The translations under genes and the position numbers were made by a program. From an uncultured Eubacteriales bacterium (GTDB taxonomy: Bacteria; Bacillota; Clostridia; Christensenellales; Aristaeellaceae), in assembly GCA_902793605.1 (NCBI GenBank), contig CADBEB010000028.1, positions 1 through 58,779 of the forward strand: DNA of 58,779 nucleotides. The letters are read 5' to 3'. Below the pieces are notes generated by a model. That model searched no databases, had not been told where the DNA came from, and saw nothing but the letters and a program-made list of their open reading frames with translations. Below, one piece after another: positions 7,311 through 14,720 of this stretch (within the stretch, counting starts at the first letter, position 1; every line of letters starts with the position of its first letter).

Positions 7311-7808
7311 ATGACATACGAAGAAGTTGAAGGATTGTTGCGTACTATTAATCCGACAGAATATGAACTTCTTGAAGATTGTAGTACCTATAGAGTATCG
7401 GAGCAGAAAACGGATCTTTTGACAAAGCGTCCGAAAAATGCTGGAATATGGCCGACAAAAATGCTGATTCTTACAGATGGCAAAGAGCATGCAATTGGTA
7501 TCGTTATATTTTGGGGTAATGCGGATATTCTCATCCAAATGCTTCCTGAATACTGCGGAAAAGGATATATGAGCGCTATACACAAAAATGGAATTCTTAG
7601 ATCGGAGTGCTATGAAAATCAACATGTGAAAATTGACAAAGATTATGTAACATCAATGGACGATCTGAGAAAAAAATGCCATTTATTACGACTTGCAGGA
7701 TTGAAGCCAGATAATCTTGATGAAATATACGATTATATGTGTTGGTTTACTGATTTTCCTGGTATGACTGGAATAGATAAAGAACACTTTTTTCAGGAAT
7801 TAACATGA
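7311..7808 (+). CDS. Uncharacterised 165-aa protein, weakly GNAT-like
   Basis: No family is recognised with certainty. Residues about 88-105 (LPEYCGKGYMSAIHKNGI) resemble the acetyl-CoA binding motif A of GNAT acetyltransferases (x-x-G-x-G), preceded by the beta strands GIVIFW and ADILIQM and followed by LLRLAGL, like the GNAT k-x-GF end. The Arg usual in RGKGY is Cys. ATG 7311 has a GGAGGAG ribosome binding site. The gene lies 103 bp after the RT in the same direction with the same low GC, so it may be the effector or accessory gene of that system. Function is unknown. Confidence 0.6.
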   Translation: MTYEEVEGLLRTINPTEYELLEDCSTYRVSEQKTDLLTKRPKNAGIWPTKMLILTDGKEHAIGIVIFWGNADILIQMLPEYCGKGYMSAIHKNGILRSECYENQHVKIDKDYVTSMDDLRKKCHLLRLAGLKPDNLDEIYDYMCWFTDFPGMTGIDKEHFFQELT

Positions 7809-7857
7809 TTTTTTCAATTCAAGAATGCTCGTTCTAATCTCATGAGCCGGTTATCCG

Positions 7858-8069
7858 TTTTCCTTCTTGATTCCTGTATCAAAATTCGGTACAATGCTCC
7901 TGTGATTAAGCCTCATTCACAGCACCGGTTTGTTATCACTTGATAACGAAATGATAACAAAACCAAGGATAGCCAGTAGAATAGGAATAATCTGAATAAT
8001 CAGAGTCACTCAGAATACCAGAAATCACAGAAATTAAGCAAAATCAGTTTGGTAGCAATGAATGGGAAT
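7858..8069. repeat. 212-bp direct repeat, copy A
   Basis: Matches 9694-9905 without gaps over 212 bp with about 18 differences by eye. It runs from TTTCCTTCTTGATTCC to AGTTTGGTAG and a short tail. It contains GTTATCA/TGATAAC palindromes. A related CATGAGCC stretch precedes both copies (7841 and 9655). The repeats bracket the GNAT gene, the putative small RNA and the AlbA_2 remnant, so the unit may have formed by duplication or insertion. Confidence 0.9.
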
Positions 8070-8184
8070 GATAGCATTTTGATCCCTGTTATCACAGATA
8101 TTCTATAGTATCTTCAGTTGCTTTATTTGGCAGGCATTCTACGGAGTGTCCTGCTTTTTGTTATCACGGATAATACTGTTATCA
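7932..8184. promoter_or_regulatory. Cluster of GTTATCA motifs
   Basis: GTTATCA or its complement TGATAAC occurs at 7932, 7941, 7952, 8088, 8160 and 8178; the first two form a near-palindrome. Three more copies lie in repeat B (9767, 9776, 9787). This fills the 487-bp gap between the 165-aa gene and the GNAT gene, where no gene is seen. It looks like a regulator-binding or iteron-like array. Confidence 0.5.
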
Positions 8185-8295
8185 TCAATGAAAATAAATA
8201 TTTGTTTCGCTTTCAATCTTTATTTTCACATGATAGAATAATATAAAATTCTTCGTGCTTTGATTACAGCGTTGAAAAGTGGTGATGAAGGGAAC

Positions 8296-8886
8296 ATGAT
8301 CAGGCTGAAAAAAATCAGTGGAAAAAATATCTGGGATATCTTAAAGCTCCGTGTCAGAGAAAACCAGCGTTCATTTGTTGCATCAAATGACATCAGCATT
8401 ATAGAAGCATATGTTGCGCAGAACGAAAACGGTCATGCCTTTCCCTTCGGTATATATAATGATGAAACTCCCATTGGATTTTGTATGATTGGTTATGGCG
8501 TAGATGATTCATGGACAGACGCGCCTCCCATTGCTAAGGATAGCTACAACATCTGGCGATTGATGATAGATGAAAGATTCCAGGGAAAAGGCTTTGGTAA
8601 AGAAGCAATGAGTCGAATCCTGGATTTTATCAAAACCGAACCTTGCGGATCTGCTGAAATATGCTGGTTGTCATATGAGCCGGAAAACACCGCCGCTAAA
8701 AATCTATATCATAGCTTTGGCTTTCAGGAAACCGGGGACTTGGATGAAAATGAAATCATTGCAACCTTAAATCTTCAGGAACTTATCGATGTTCAAAGTC
8801 AGGACGAATATATTGCAAGCGATAGTCATCCTTACAATCAAGCCATTACAAAAAACAGCAGCCCTGAAAAGAACAATGTCATTTAG
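8296..8886 (+). CDS. GNAT acetyltransferase, BltD-like (polyamine type)
   Basis: A 196-aa protein. The opening MIRLKKISGKNIWDILKLRV followed by NQRSFVASNDISIIEAY resembles spermine/spermidine and diamine acetyltransferases such as BltD. The acetyl-CoA motif A is RLMIDERFQGKGFGKEAM (Q-x-x-G-x-G at about residues 96-103), and AAKNLYHSFGFQETG is the usual C-terminal GNAT motif. A 30-residue tail rich in Ser, Asn and Glu follows the domain. ATG 8296 is used because the upstream part of the frame starts with TTG and has no domain; AAGGGA lies just before it. The gene ends at a strong terminator. It could acetylate polyamines or an antibiotic-like amine, or be cargo of the island. Confidence 0.83.
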   Translation: MIRLKKISGKNIWDILKLRVRENQRSFVASNDISIIEAYVAQNENGHAFPFGIYNDETPIGFCMIGYGVDDSWTDAPPIAKDSYNIWRLMIDERFQGKGFGKEAMSRILDFIKTEPCGSAEICWLSYEPENTAAKNLYHSFGFQETGDLDENEIIATLNLQELIDVQSQDEYIASDSHPYNQAITKNSSPEKNNVI

Positions 8887-8916
8887 ATAATGACATTGGG
8901 CAAAAAGACACAGGAG

Positions 8917-8954
8917 ACTGACTATCAGAGAAATGGTAGTCAGTTCTTCTTTTT
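8917..8954 (+). terminator. Intrinsic terminator of the GNAT gene
   Basis: ACTGACTATCA (8917-8927) pairs with TGGTAGTCAGT (8934-8944) through a 6-nt loop (one G-T pair), followed by TCTTCTTTTT. Confidence 0.88.
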
Positions 8955-9030
8955 AGAGGGCAGACAGCAATATAGGCATACGAAACAAACAGATGATTTC
9001 ATCTGTTGCAAAACCGTGTATAATATAGTT

Positions 9031-9158
9031 GTTAGGCTACTCTGTAGAGGAAGCTTACTGCAGCCTGGGGTTTGACTTTGCGAGGGTCTGTTCGTCCAGG
9101 TCTGACAGGGAGAAGCTCCCGACTGATGAGGGATTCCACATCAGGAGGGGCTCCTTTT
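9031..9158 (+). ncRNA. Possible small structured RNA of unknown family
   Basis: A perfect -10 box TATAAT (9019-9024) with a poor -35 (TTTCAT, 8997-9002, 16-bp spacer) starts a stretch with no gene. Predicted parts in order: CCTGG/CCAGG long-range pair (9064-9068, 9096-9100), GGGAG-AAG-CTCCC (9108-9120), CTGATG/CATCAG (9123-9128, 9139-9144), and AGGAG-GGG-CTCCT followed by TTT (9143-9158), a weak terminator. The last two overlap, so they could be alternative folds. It does not match the 6S, T-box or riboswitch patterns I know. The rest of the 8955-9263 gap shows nothing. Confidence 0.45.
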
Positions 9159-9263
9159 CGTATGGAAAGGAAGAAACGGCAAATGTGAATTGCGCGGGTA
9201 AAGTTCAATTGACTTCACAGAAGTTGTAGAGAATCAAACGAGCCCATATTTCCTGCCTGATAT

Positions 9264-9659
9264 ATGATTGAAGCATGGGGACGTGGGTTCGACAAAATCA
9301 GAACAGCCTGTGACTCACTATATTCCACTCCCATGCCAGAATATGATATTTCTGATGAAGGAGTTATGGTACTCTGTAGGCCAAACGAAAAATATCTCCT
9401 GCTTATGAGAAAAGATCGACTTGGCATTGATGAGTCGATTATGAGCCGATTCAGAGCCGAAGAATCAAAATCAGTCCTGCAGATCATGGAATGCATTGCT
9501 ACAAATGGCTCCATAAACAATGCTGAAGCACGTGAAGCCACAGGCAAATCCAAGCCAACAATTACAAGGCTTCTATCAAAAATGTGTTCCATTGGCCTGC
9601 TTGTTTCGGAAGGTTCGGGACCCGCTGTCCGATACAAAAAAACGGTTCAGTTTTCATGA
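9264..9659 (+). pseudogene. 3' remnant of an AlbA_2/divergent-AAA type ATP-binding regulator
   Basis: Only the C-terminal part survives. IEAWGRGFDKIRTACDS followed by PMPEYDISDEGVMVLCRP is characteristic of the end of the ATPase-like domain in AlbA_2 (divergent AAA-4) proteins, and residues about 75-130 are a winged helix (SINNAEAREATGKSKPTITRLLSKM, then GLLVSEGSGPAVRYKK). Upstream of the ATG the reading frame is closed by stops and no AlbA_2 N-terminus is found, so about three quarters of the gene is missing. It ends at the second 212-bp repeat, consistent with a rearrangement endpoint. Translation of the fragment as a small regulator cannot be excluded. Confidence 0.75.
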
Positions 9660-9693
9660 GCCGATTGCGAGCCGATTGTGAGCCGATTTGTTG

Positions 9694-9905
9694 TTTCCTT
9701 CTTGATTCCTGTATCGAAATCCAGTACAATGCTTCTGTGATTAAGACTCATTCACGGCGCCGGTTTGTTATCAGCTGATAACGAAATGATAACAAAACCA
9801 AGGATAGCCAGTAGAATAGGAATAATCTGAATAATCAGAGTCACTCAGGACACCGGGGATCACAGAAATTAAACAAAATCAGTTTGGTAGCATCGAGTGG
9901 GAATA
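9694..9905. repeat. 212-bp direct repeat, copy B
   Basis: Second copy of the repeat at 7858-8069. Here the central element is a perfect 16-bp palindrome, GTTATCAGCTGATAAC (9767-9782), followed by another TGATAAC (9787-9793). Just upstream, GAGCCGATT is tandemly repeated three times (about 9659-9688). The base composition rises in GC soon after this copy, so it may mark the right edge of the island. Confidence 0.9.
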
Positions 9906-9962
9906 GTTCTTTTCGACCGCCGGTGGTGGAATTTCGAAAAATCTGTTTTCAACCGAAAAGGA

Positions 9963-10025
9963 GCGATGCCGCGCGCGGTGCGCGAAAGTCGTGACTGCGG
10001 CTTTGTGGTGCGTGTGCGATTCCTT
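9963..10025. repeat. Dispersed palindromic repeat, copy 1
   Basis: Shares GGTGCGCGA and a TGGTGCG-GTGCGATTCCTT arm with 56367-56425. The middle is a hairpin, AAAGTCG (9985-9991) with CGGCTTT (9998-10004). It sits in the 381-bp gap before the hydrolase gene, which also holds the small hairpins ACTCCA/TGGAGT and CGCAAC/GTTGCG and no gene. Confidence 0.6.
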
Positions 10026-10286
10026 ACTCCATAGTGTGGAGTCGCAACAGGTTGCGGATAATGATGTTCAAAAGCCCGGATTCCCTTGTCTTTCAATAGG
10101 ATCCGGGTTTCCTTCTTGCTTGGCGGTCAACTTTTGGACTACTGTTTTTTCCGGACTCATTATTCCTCTGTCTCTATTGTCGTTTTTCATCTTCAACGTT
10201 CCGGCCATCATGCACAGAATCGGGATCGCAATATCCTCGTAGTTTTTCTCAGTCGAACATAAAAGGACTGTCCCCCGACGTTTCGC

Positions 10287-11060
10287 TTATTCGTATGGTT
10301 TCAGCGCATTCCTGATGTCTTCCGCGGCAGCCGCAGACAGCTCGCCATGTTTGCAATCGTACTGTTTGAAAAAAACGATATCCGGATTCCCGCTTTCCCC
10401 GTATTGTTTTGTCCTGGCTACGATCTTTCCGCCATCGCGCATGGAGACCGCGACATAGACCGGGATCCCGTCCTCTTCGATCGCGGGATATCCGAAGACA
10501 GTCTTGTCATCTCCCGGGCACGCGTCGTTGCACCAGGCCAGGAGAACTTCTCTGCCATGATCCTTCAGTTCTTTATACAGTTCATCCAGGTACCATCCCC
10601 CGCGGGAAAACCCGAAAAGCACCACACGCTGGGTTGGGAACTTTTTCCCCAGCAGGCGAACCATCTGCTGCGCGAACAGCTTCTGGTTTTTCTTGTTGGT
10701 TTCGCTGACCGTCTTGTTGTTGATCGGCGCGTATCCCTCGTTTGATGCCGGCGGCCGGAGATACAGGATATTGACATCCTTCAGTGCTTCCTGGTAGACG
10801 ATGGATTCCTTCGGGATCCACCCTGCATCGACGCCCAGGATCACCAGGTCGCCCTCCCCATACCGGATGAGATAATCCAGTTTGTGGATCGGTCCGAAAC
10901 CATGAACGTAGATCACATTCTCTTCCACCGCGCTGTTCTCCTCGGGAGACGATGGGATGTGCCCTTTTTGTTCCGCGAATGCAGAACCAGAAAAGACAGT
11001 CCCCGACGTTCCCAGCGCGATAACAACTGCCAGCACAAGCAGCAGCGTTTTTTTGTTCAT
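10287..11060 (-). CDS. Secreted alpha/beta-hydrolase-like protein
   Basis: A 257-aa exported protein. Residues 1-30 are a signal peptide (MNKKTLLLVLAVVIALG, ending SAFA). NVIYVHGFGP resembles the oxyanion-hole HG motif, and VVLFGFSRGGWY is a nucleophile elbow G-x-S-x-G with S152. Candidate acid and His are in the C-terminal part (DCKHGELS). Only the overall fold is supported; it could act on an ester, peptide or lipid outside the cell. ATG 11060 has a GGAGGAGGAG ribosome binding site. The signal-peptide coding DNA contains a motif also found downstream of this gene and inside a VWA gene (see findings). It is divergent from the RiPP precursor gene. Confidence 0.75.
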   Translation of the reverse strand: MNKKTLLLVLAVVIALGTSGTVFSGSAFAEQKGHIPSSPEENSAVEENVIYVHGFGPIHKLDYLIRYGEGDLVILGVDAGWIPKESIVYQEALKDVNILYLRPPASNEGYAPINNKTVSETNKKNQKLFAQQMVRLLGKKFPTQRVVLFGFSRGGWYLDELYKELKDHGREVLLAWCNDACPGDDKTVFGYPAIEEDGIPVYVAVSMRDGGKIVARTKQYGESGNPDIVFFKQYDCKHGELSAAAAEDIRNALKPYE

Positions 11061-11144
11061 CAAGGCGATTCTCCTCCTCCTGTCCCGGAGGATCCGCTTA
11101 AGGAACCTCCTTCGGCAATCATACTACATCTCCGCCTTTCCGTG

Positions 11145-11173
11145 TTGTTTTGCGCCTGTTTTTGATGTATGAT
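11145..11173 (+). promoter_or_regulatory. Promoter of the RiPP precursor gene
   Basis: TTGTTT (11145-11150), 17 bp, TATGAT (11168-11173). The -10 box covers the first in-frame ATG (11169), so transcription starts near 11180 and translation must use ATG 11208. Confidence 0.7.
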
Positions 11174-11207
11174 ATACGCAGAAAAAAGAAGTGGAGCGCA
11201 CGACAAT

Positions 11208-11474
11208 ATGATCATTGATGAACGAATCTTCAGCAAACTCACCGACGAGCAGAAGAAGGCCGTTGAAGCCGCGCAGTCCCCGGAGGAACTCCTGGCCTTT
11301 GCGAAGGAGACCGGTTATGAGCTGACGGATGAACAGTTGAGCGCCGTCTCTGAGGGCTCCTGGTGTGAGCCTTTCTGCGCGGGATACTGCTCGTCCTTCT
11401 GCCGGGAGGACAGTTTCGACCGGGATCGCCTGCGCTACGGGATCTGTCCTGATCTGTGTCTCAGGGACCAGTAA
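11208..11474 (+). CDS. Nif11-type RiPP precursor with Cys-every-fourth-residue core
   Basis: An 88-aa peptide. Residues 1-50 are a Nif11-like leader: KLTDEQKKAVEAAQSPEELL, then AFAKETGYELTDEQLSAVS, ending in EG where this family usually has GG. The core, residues 51-88, has six Cys at 53, 57, 61, 65, 80 and 84, that is C-x3-C-x3-C-x3-C-x14-C-x3-C, with an aromatic residue just before Cys57, Cys61 and Cys65 (CEPF, CAGY, CSSF). Nif11 leaders guide post-translational enzymes, and the core would be crosslinked or bind metal. No maturase, protease or exporter is adjacent. The ribosome binding site is weak (GTGGAG at 13 nt). The promoter position fixes the start. Confidence 0.85.
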   Translation: MIIDERIFSKLTDEQKKAVEAAQSPEELLAFAKETGYELTDEQLSAVSEGSWCEPFCAGYCSSFCREDSFDRDRLRYGICPDLCLRDQ

Positions 11475-11501
11475 AGCCGGTGAACAAGGGAGGAGAATAC
11501 A

Positions 11502-11738
11502 ATGTCTGTCTGCTGGGATGAAGGATTTGATCCGGACCTGTTCGGCGCTGATGAAATCGACCGCATGGAAGCAGTCATGCTTGACAGCATGGATCTGGAG
11601 GACCTGAAGGCCTATAAAAGCAGGATCATGAGGACCTTGAAAGCAATCAAAGTCCAGGAACAGCTTTGGAAGGAGCGCACCTCGATCCTTCTAGACATGA
11701 AGGAAGAGGCCGAGTACCTGATCAATGATCTTTCCTGA
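11502..11738 (+). CDS. 78-aa acidic helical protein paired with the RiPP precursor
   Basis: No family recognised. The N-terminal third is acidic (DEGFDPDLFGADEIDRMEA) and the rest is a predicted amphipathic helix or coiled coil (LEDLKAYKSRIMRTLKAIKV to MKEEAEYLINDL). It has an excellent ribosome binding site (GGGAGGAG, 6 nt from ATG 11502) and starts 27 nt after the precursor stop, so both are on one transcript. It could bind the leader, act as an immunity or carrier protein, or be unrelated. Downstream, three imperfect copies of CGAGTGT follow within 11768-11802; no clear terminator is visible. Confidence 0.7.
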   Translation: MSVCWDEGFDPDLFGADEIDRMEAVMLDSMDLEDLKAYKSRIMRTLKAIKVQEQLWKERTSILLDMKEEAEYLINDLS

Positions 11739-11838
11739 TTTTTTTCTTTTGTTCCCGCCGTTCCAATTCGAGTGTTTTTCGAGTGTCGGGTGTTTGAGTG
11801 TCGCCCCTTTATTCTGCGGGGAGTATTTTACACTGCAG

Positions 11839-12482
11839 CTATTCTTCCGGTGTCAGTTTGCCTTTCTTGGTGATAATGCGTCGGAGATGCCGATTTTGCC
11901 GGCGTCATGCAGCAAACCGGCATAATAGATCTTCTGGTATTCCTTCTCGTTTTTCCCATTTCTTCGGCAATCCGCCTGGCATATTCCGCCACCCGCATGG
12001 AATGGCCATGGGAATATTCATCCTTGGCGTCAATGGCCGTCACCAGGGCCAGTGCTGTCTGTTCAAACAGCCGTTCGGACTGTTCTTTCTGTTTTGTCAG
12101 ATGTTCAAGCTTTGTCCTGCTGGAACTGAACGATTTTCCGGTCCCTTGACCGGATCACGATGATCACGATTACCGTCAGAAGCGTGCTGAAGACGCCGGG
12201 CAGAGAGCCCATCTGCCGGGTGACGATCAGGTTTCTCGCCCGGATCGGGACCTGGCCGAGCAGCAAAACCAGTGCTGCGATAAAACCGGCCTTTCCGTAG
12301 AAAACGACCATCAGGATGATACAGATATTGGCCATCGCCGACACGACGCCCGTGAAGGCTGGCATCGGCAGCTGCGTGTTTCCGATCACGAGCATCTCGC
12401 CCGACCGCGAAATCCTCGGGATGATCACGAGCGACGCGACAGAGAGAAATATAAACACAGCAAAGCCGATATATCCGGTCAA
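11839..12482 (-). pseudogene. Decayed membrane-anchored HD-GYP phosphodiesterase
   Basis: The 5' part (12482-12105) encodes about 100 residues with four membrane segments (YIGFAVFIFLSVASLVIIP and others), then a frameshift near 12110. In the next frame follow a coiled coil (TKLEHLTKQKEQSERLFEQ) and the start of an HD-GYP domain, ALVTAIDAKDEYSHGHSMRV. A second shift near 11955 leads to KEYQKIYYAGLLHDAGKIGI, which carries the HD motif; a further shift precedes KKGKLTPEE and a stop. The rest of the domain is missing, and the N-terminus has no ATG. Active proteins of this type degrade cyclic di-GMP. This copy is dead. Confidence 0.85.
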
Positions 12483-12587
12483 GACTTTGTTTTCATCCGG
12501 CGCATCCTGTACTTCATCGTTCCGGGCTTATTAATGCTGTCAATTGTATTGAATTCGATTATCCTTGAAACAGAGAGTGCTTTAAGT

Positions 12588-14717
12588 TTACTTTTTCTTT
12601 GACATCCGCTTCACCGTATAGATCGCGAGGGCGATGGAGAAGACCATTCCGACGGCGGCGACCAGGGGCTGGCCGTCCGGCGTCTTGGGCCGCAGATCCG
12701 TCGCGGAGAGGATGCAGGAGCCGATGAACAGCACACACGCAAACACGGCCAGGATGATATTCTTCGTGGTCTCGTGGACCCGGTTAAGGATCTCCTCATA
12801 AGCCGTGAGCTCAAGGTTCAGCTTCAGCCGGCCCTTGACCATATTGTTCAGCACATCGTAGGTCAGTTCGGGCACTCTGGAGACCTTCTTGCTCAGGCCG
12901 AGCAGGTCCTTTCCGGAAGAAACGAGCTGCTGCTTCATGTCGAAGTTCTTCTTCACCCGTTCCATCAGTTTGTCAGTGACCAGCTGGAAGAGATTCAGCT
13001 CCGGACAGAGCTGCTCAATGACGCCTTCGATGGTGGCGATGGAGCGGACCAGCATCGTATACTTCCCGGGCAGCGAAATATGGTGCTTGTTCGCCATGTT
13101 GGTCACTTCCTCCAGCAGAACGGACAGATCCAGTTCTGCCAGGTTGGTGACGTTCATGTACTTGTCCATCATCATTTCGCCATCTTCCAGGAGCTTGTTC
13201 CGGTCGGTCTTCGGCGAAGTGGCGCCCATGGACATGATGGTGTTTATCATAGTATCCAGGTCCTTCTCCACGAGGGAGAGGATCAGCGACTGGAGCATGT
13301 TCACATCCGCCTCGGAAATACGTCCGATCATGCCGAAGTCGATCCAGACAGGTTTCCCGTGGCTGACCATGATGTTACCCTGGTGCGGATCCGCATGGAA
13401 GGTTCCCACATCCAGCACCTGGTGCAGGTAATTGTTGATGATTACGGAACCGATCTGGTCCGGGTCATAGCCTTCCTCGATCAGTTTGTCCTTTTTGGAG
13501 ACGGAATAGCCATCCACGAAGGTCATCGTGAAGATCCGCTCGGTGGTCAGCTCATCGATGACAGTGGGGCAGGTAATCTTCTCCTCGTCGTCGATGCAGT
13601 TTTCCTTGAAGAAGCGTGTATTCTCCGCCTCCACGCGGAAATCCAGTTCCTCATTCGTCACCTTTTCCAGCTCATCAATGACGGATACCAGATCGATCAT
13701 CTGCTCGCTGTCGTCGTCGGTATCGCCGATCATGTTGATCGCCTTGCCGAGTTTCTTGAGCAGAACGAAGTCCTTGCGCATCATATCCGCGATCAGCGGG
13801 CGCTGGACTTTCGTGACAACCTTGGTGCCGTCCTTCAGCACGGCGTAATGGACCTGGCCGATGGAAGCTGAACCGAGGGGCTTATCCCGGAATTCCTGGT
13901 AAATGTCTTCGATTTTCTTTCCCGTTTCCTGCTCGATCACGGCGCGGGCAAGTTCAGGGTCCAGCTCCTTCACGTTCTGACGAAGCTTTTCGAGCTCTTT
14001 GCAGTATCTCTGTGGCAGGAGGTCCACCCGGCTGGACATGATCTGACCGATCTTCACATAAGTCGGACCCAGATCCTCCAGGGTAACGCGCAGTTCCTCA
14101 GGCGTGAAGCCGTTGGCATAGAAATTGTGCTTGGCGAAAACAGCCAGGATCTCAGCGCCGCGCGTTTTTTCACTCTTCTTCATCTCCAGGAGCTCGCCGG
14201 AGAGCAGCTGCTTCATGGTCGTACTCAGTTCAGCTTTGGTATGCTTCAGGGACTGCTTGCGGCGTTCCAGATCGTCATGCAGTTCCTGTTTGCTCTTCCG
14301 GACTGCTTCCTGCCGCTTCTGCTTTTTATCTTCCCGGACAGCCTGTTTGGTCTGCTTCTTCTGGGCAACCAGCGCCTTCTTCGCTTCGGCGATCTCTTTG
14401 GTCGCCTTGGAATACTGTTCTTTTGTGGATTCGATCCCCGCCTTTGCCTTTTGCATTGCCTGCTCCGCCTCGGCGAGCTGGGCCTTGCTTTCCTCGACCT
14501 TGCTCAGGGGATTTTCTGCCGCTGCAGACTCCACAGGAGCTTCCGCGGTTTCCGACGGTTGTGCAACCGTGGCTTCCGCTACGGGTTCTTCGGCAGGTAC
14601 ATCCTGAACCTGCTCCTGAATCCTTATCTGTTCAGTTTCCTGAACTTCATTCTTTACTTCATCCTGAACATCATTGACAGGTGCCTGAAGCGCGTCGTTC
14701 GTTTTTTTCACAGTCAT
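12588..14717 (-). CDS. UbiB/AarF-type ABC1 kinase-like protein with long N-terminal coiled coil
   Basis: A 709-aa protein. Residues 1-190 are Ala/Glu/Lys-rich coiled coil (for example QAMQKAKAGIESTKEQYSK), an unusual extension. The ABC1 domain follows: KIGQ at 222-225 (the family KxGQ motif), the Ala-rich loop GSASIGQVH near 283-290, K303 in VTKVQRP, HADPHQGN about 441-448 and the DFG motif at 460-462. Two membrane helices end the protein. UbiB family members are atypical kinase-like ATPases acting in lipid or quinone metabolism; no quinone genes are seen here. The start is 3 bp from the stop of the upstream DUF308 gene, with GAGGAGG inside that gene's end, so translation is coupled. Confidence 0.92.
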   Translation of the reverse strand: MTVKKTNDALQAPVNDVQDEVKNEVQETEQIRIQEQVQDVPAEEPVAEATVAQPSETAEAPVESAAAENPLSKVEESKAQLAEAEQAMQKAKAGIESTKEQYSKATKEIAEAKKALVAQKKQTKQAVREDKKQKRQEAVRKSKQELHDDLERRKQSLKHTKAELSTTMKQLLSGELLEMKKSEKTRGAEILAVFAKHNFYANGFTPEELRVTLEDLGPTYVKIGQIMSSRVDLLPQRYCKELEKLRQNVKELDPELARAVIEQETGKKIEDIYQEFRDKPLGSASIGQVHYAVLKDGTKVVTKVQRPLIADMMRKDFVLLKKLGKAINMIGDTDDDSEQMIDLVSVIDELEKVTNEELDFRVEAENTRFFKENCIDDEEKITCPTVIDELTTERIFTMTFVDGYSVSKKDKLIEEGYDPDQIGSVIINNYLHQVLDVGTFHADPHQGNIMVSHGKPVWIDFGMIGRISEADVNMLQSLILSLVEKDLDTMINTIMSMGATSPKTDRNKLLEDGEMMMDKYMNVTNLAELDLSVLLEEVTNMANKHHISLPGKYTMLVRSIATIEGVIEQLCPELNLFQLVTDKLMERVKKNFDMKQQLVSSGKDLLGLSKKVSRVPELTYDVLNNMVKGRLKLNLELTAYEEILNRVHETTKNIILAVFACVLFIGSCILSATDLRPKTPDGQPLVAAVGMVFSIALAIYTVKRMSKKK

Positions 14718-14720
14718 CGT

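Noticed and set aside
8917..8954. Riboswitch or small RNA after the GNAT gene
   Set aside because: Simple 11-bp hairpin plus T-run explains it as a terminator.
9123..9144. CTGATGAG resembling a hammerhead ribozyme core
   Set aside because: The GAAA box and the third stem are missing; the sequence pairs as a plain hairpin.
7858..9905. Insertion sequence formed by the two repeats
   Set aside because: The bracketed unit has no transposase and the repeats are direct and internal-looking, so an IS or compound transposon is not supported.
11208..11474. Ferredoxin or metallothionein instead of a RiPP precursor
   Set aside because: C-x3-C spacing is not that of ferredoxins, and the first 50 residues are a clear Nif11 leader.
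12774..13871. A 365-aa plus-strand open frame opposite the UbiB gene
   Set aside because: It is antisense to strongly conserved UbiB motifs, lacks a ribosome binding site and has His/Gln-rich composition typical of a shadow frame.
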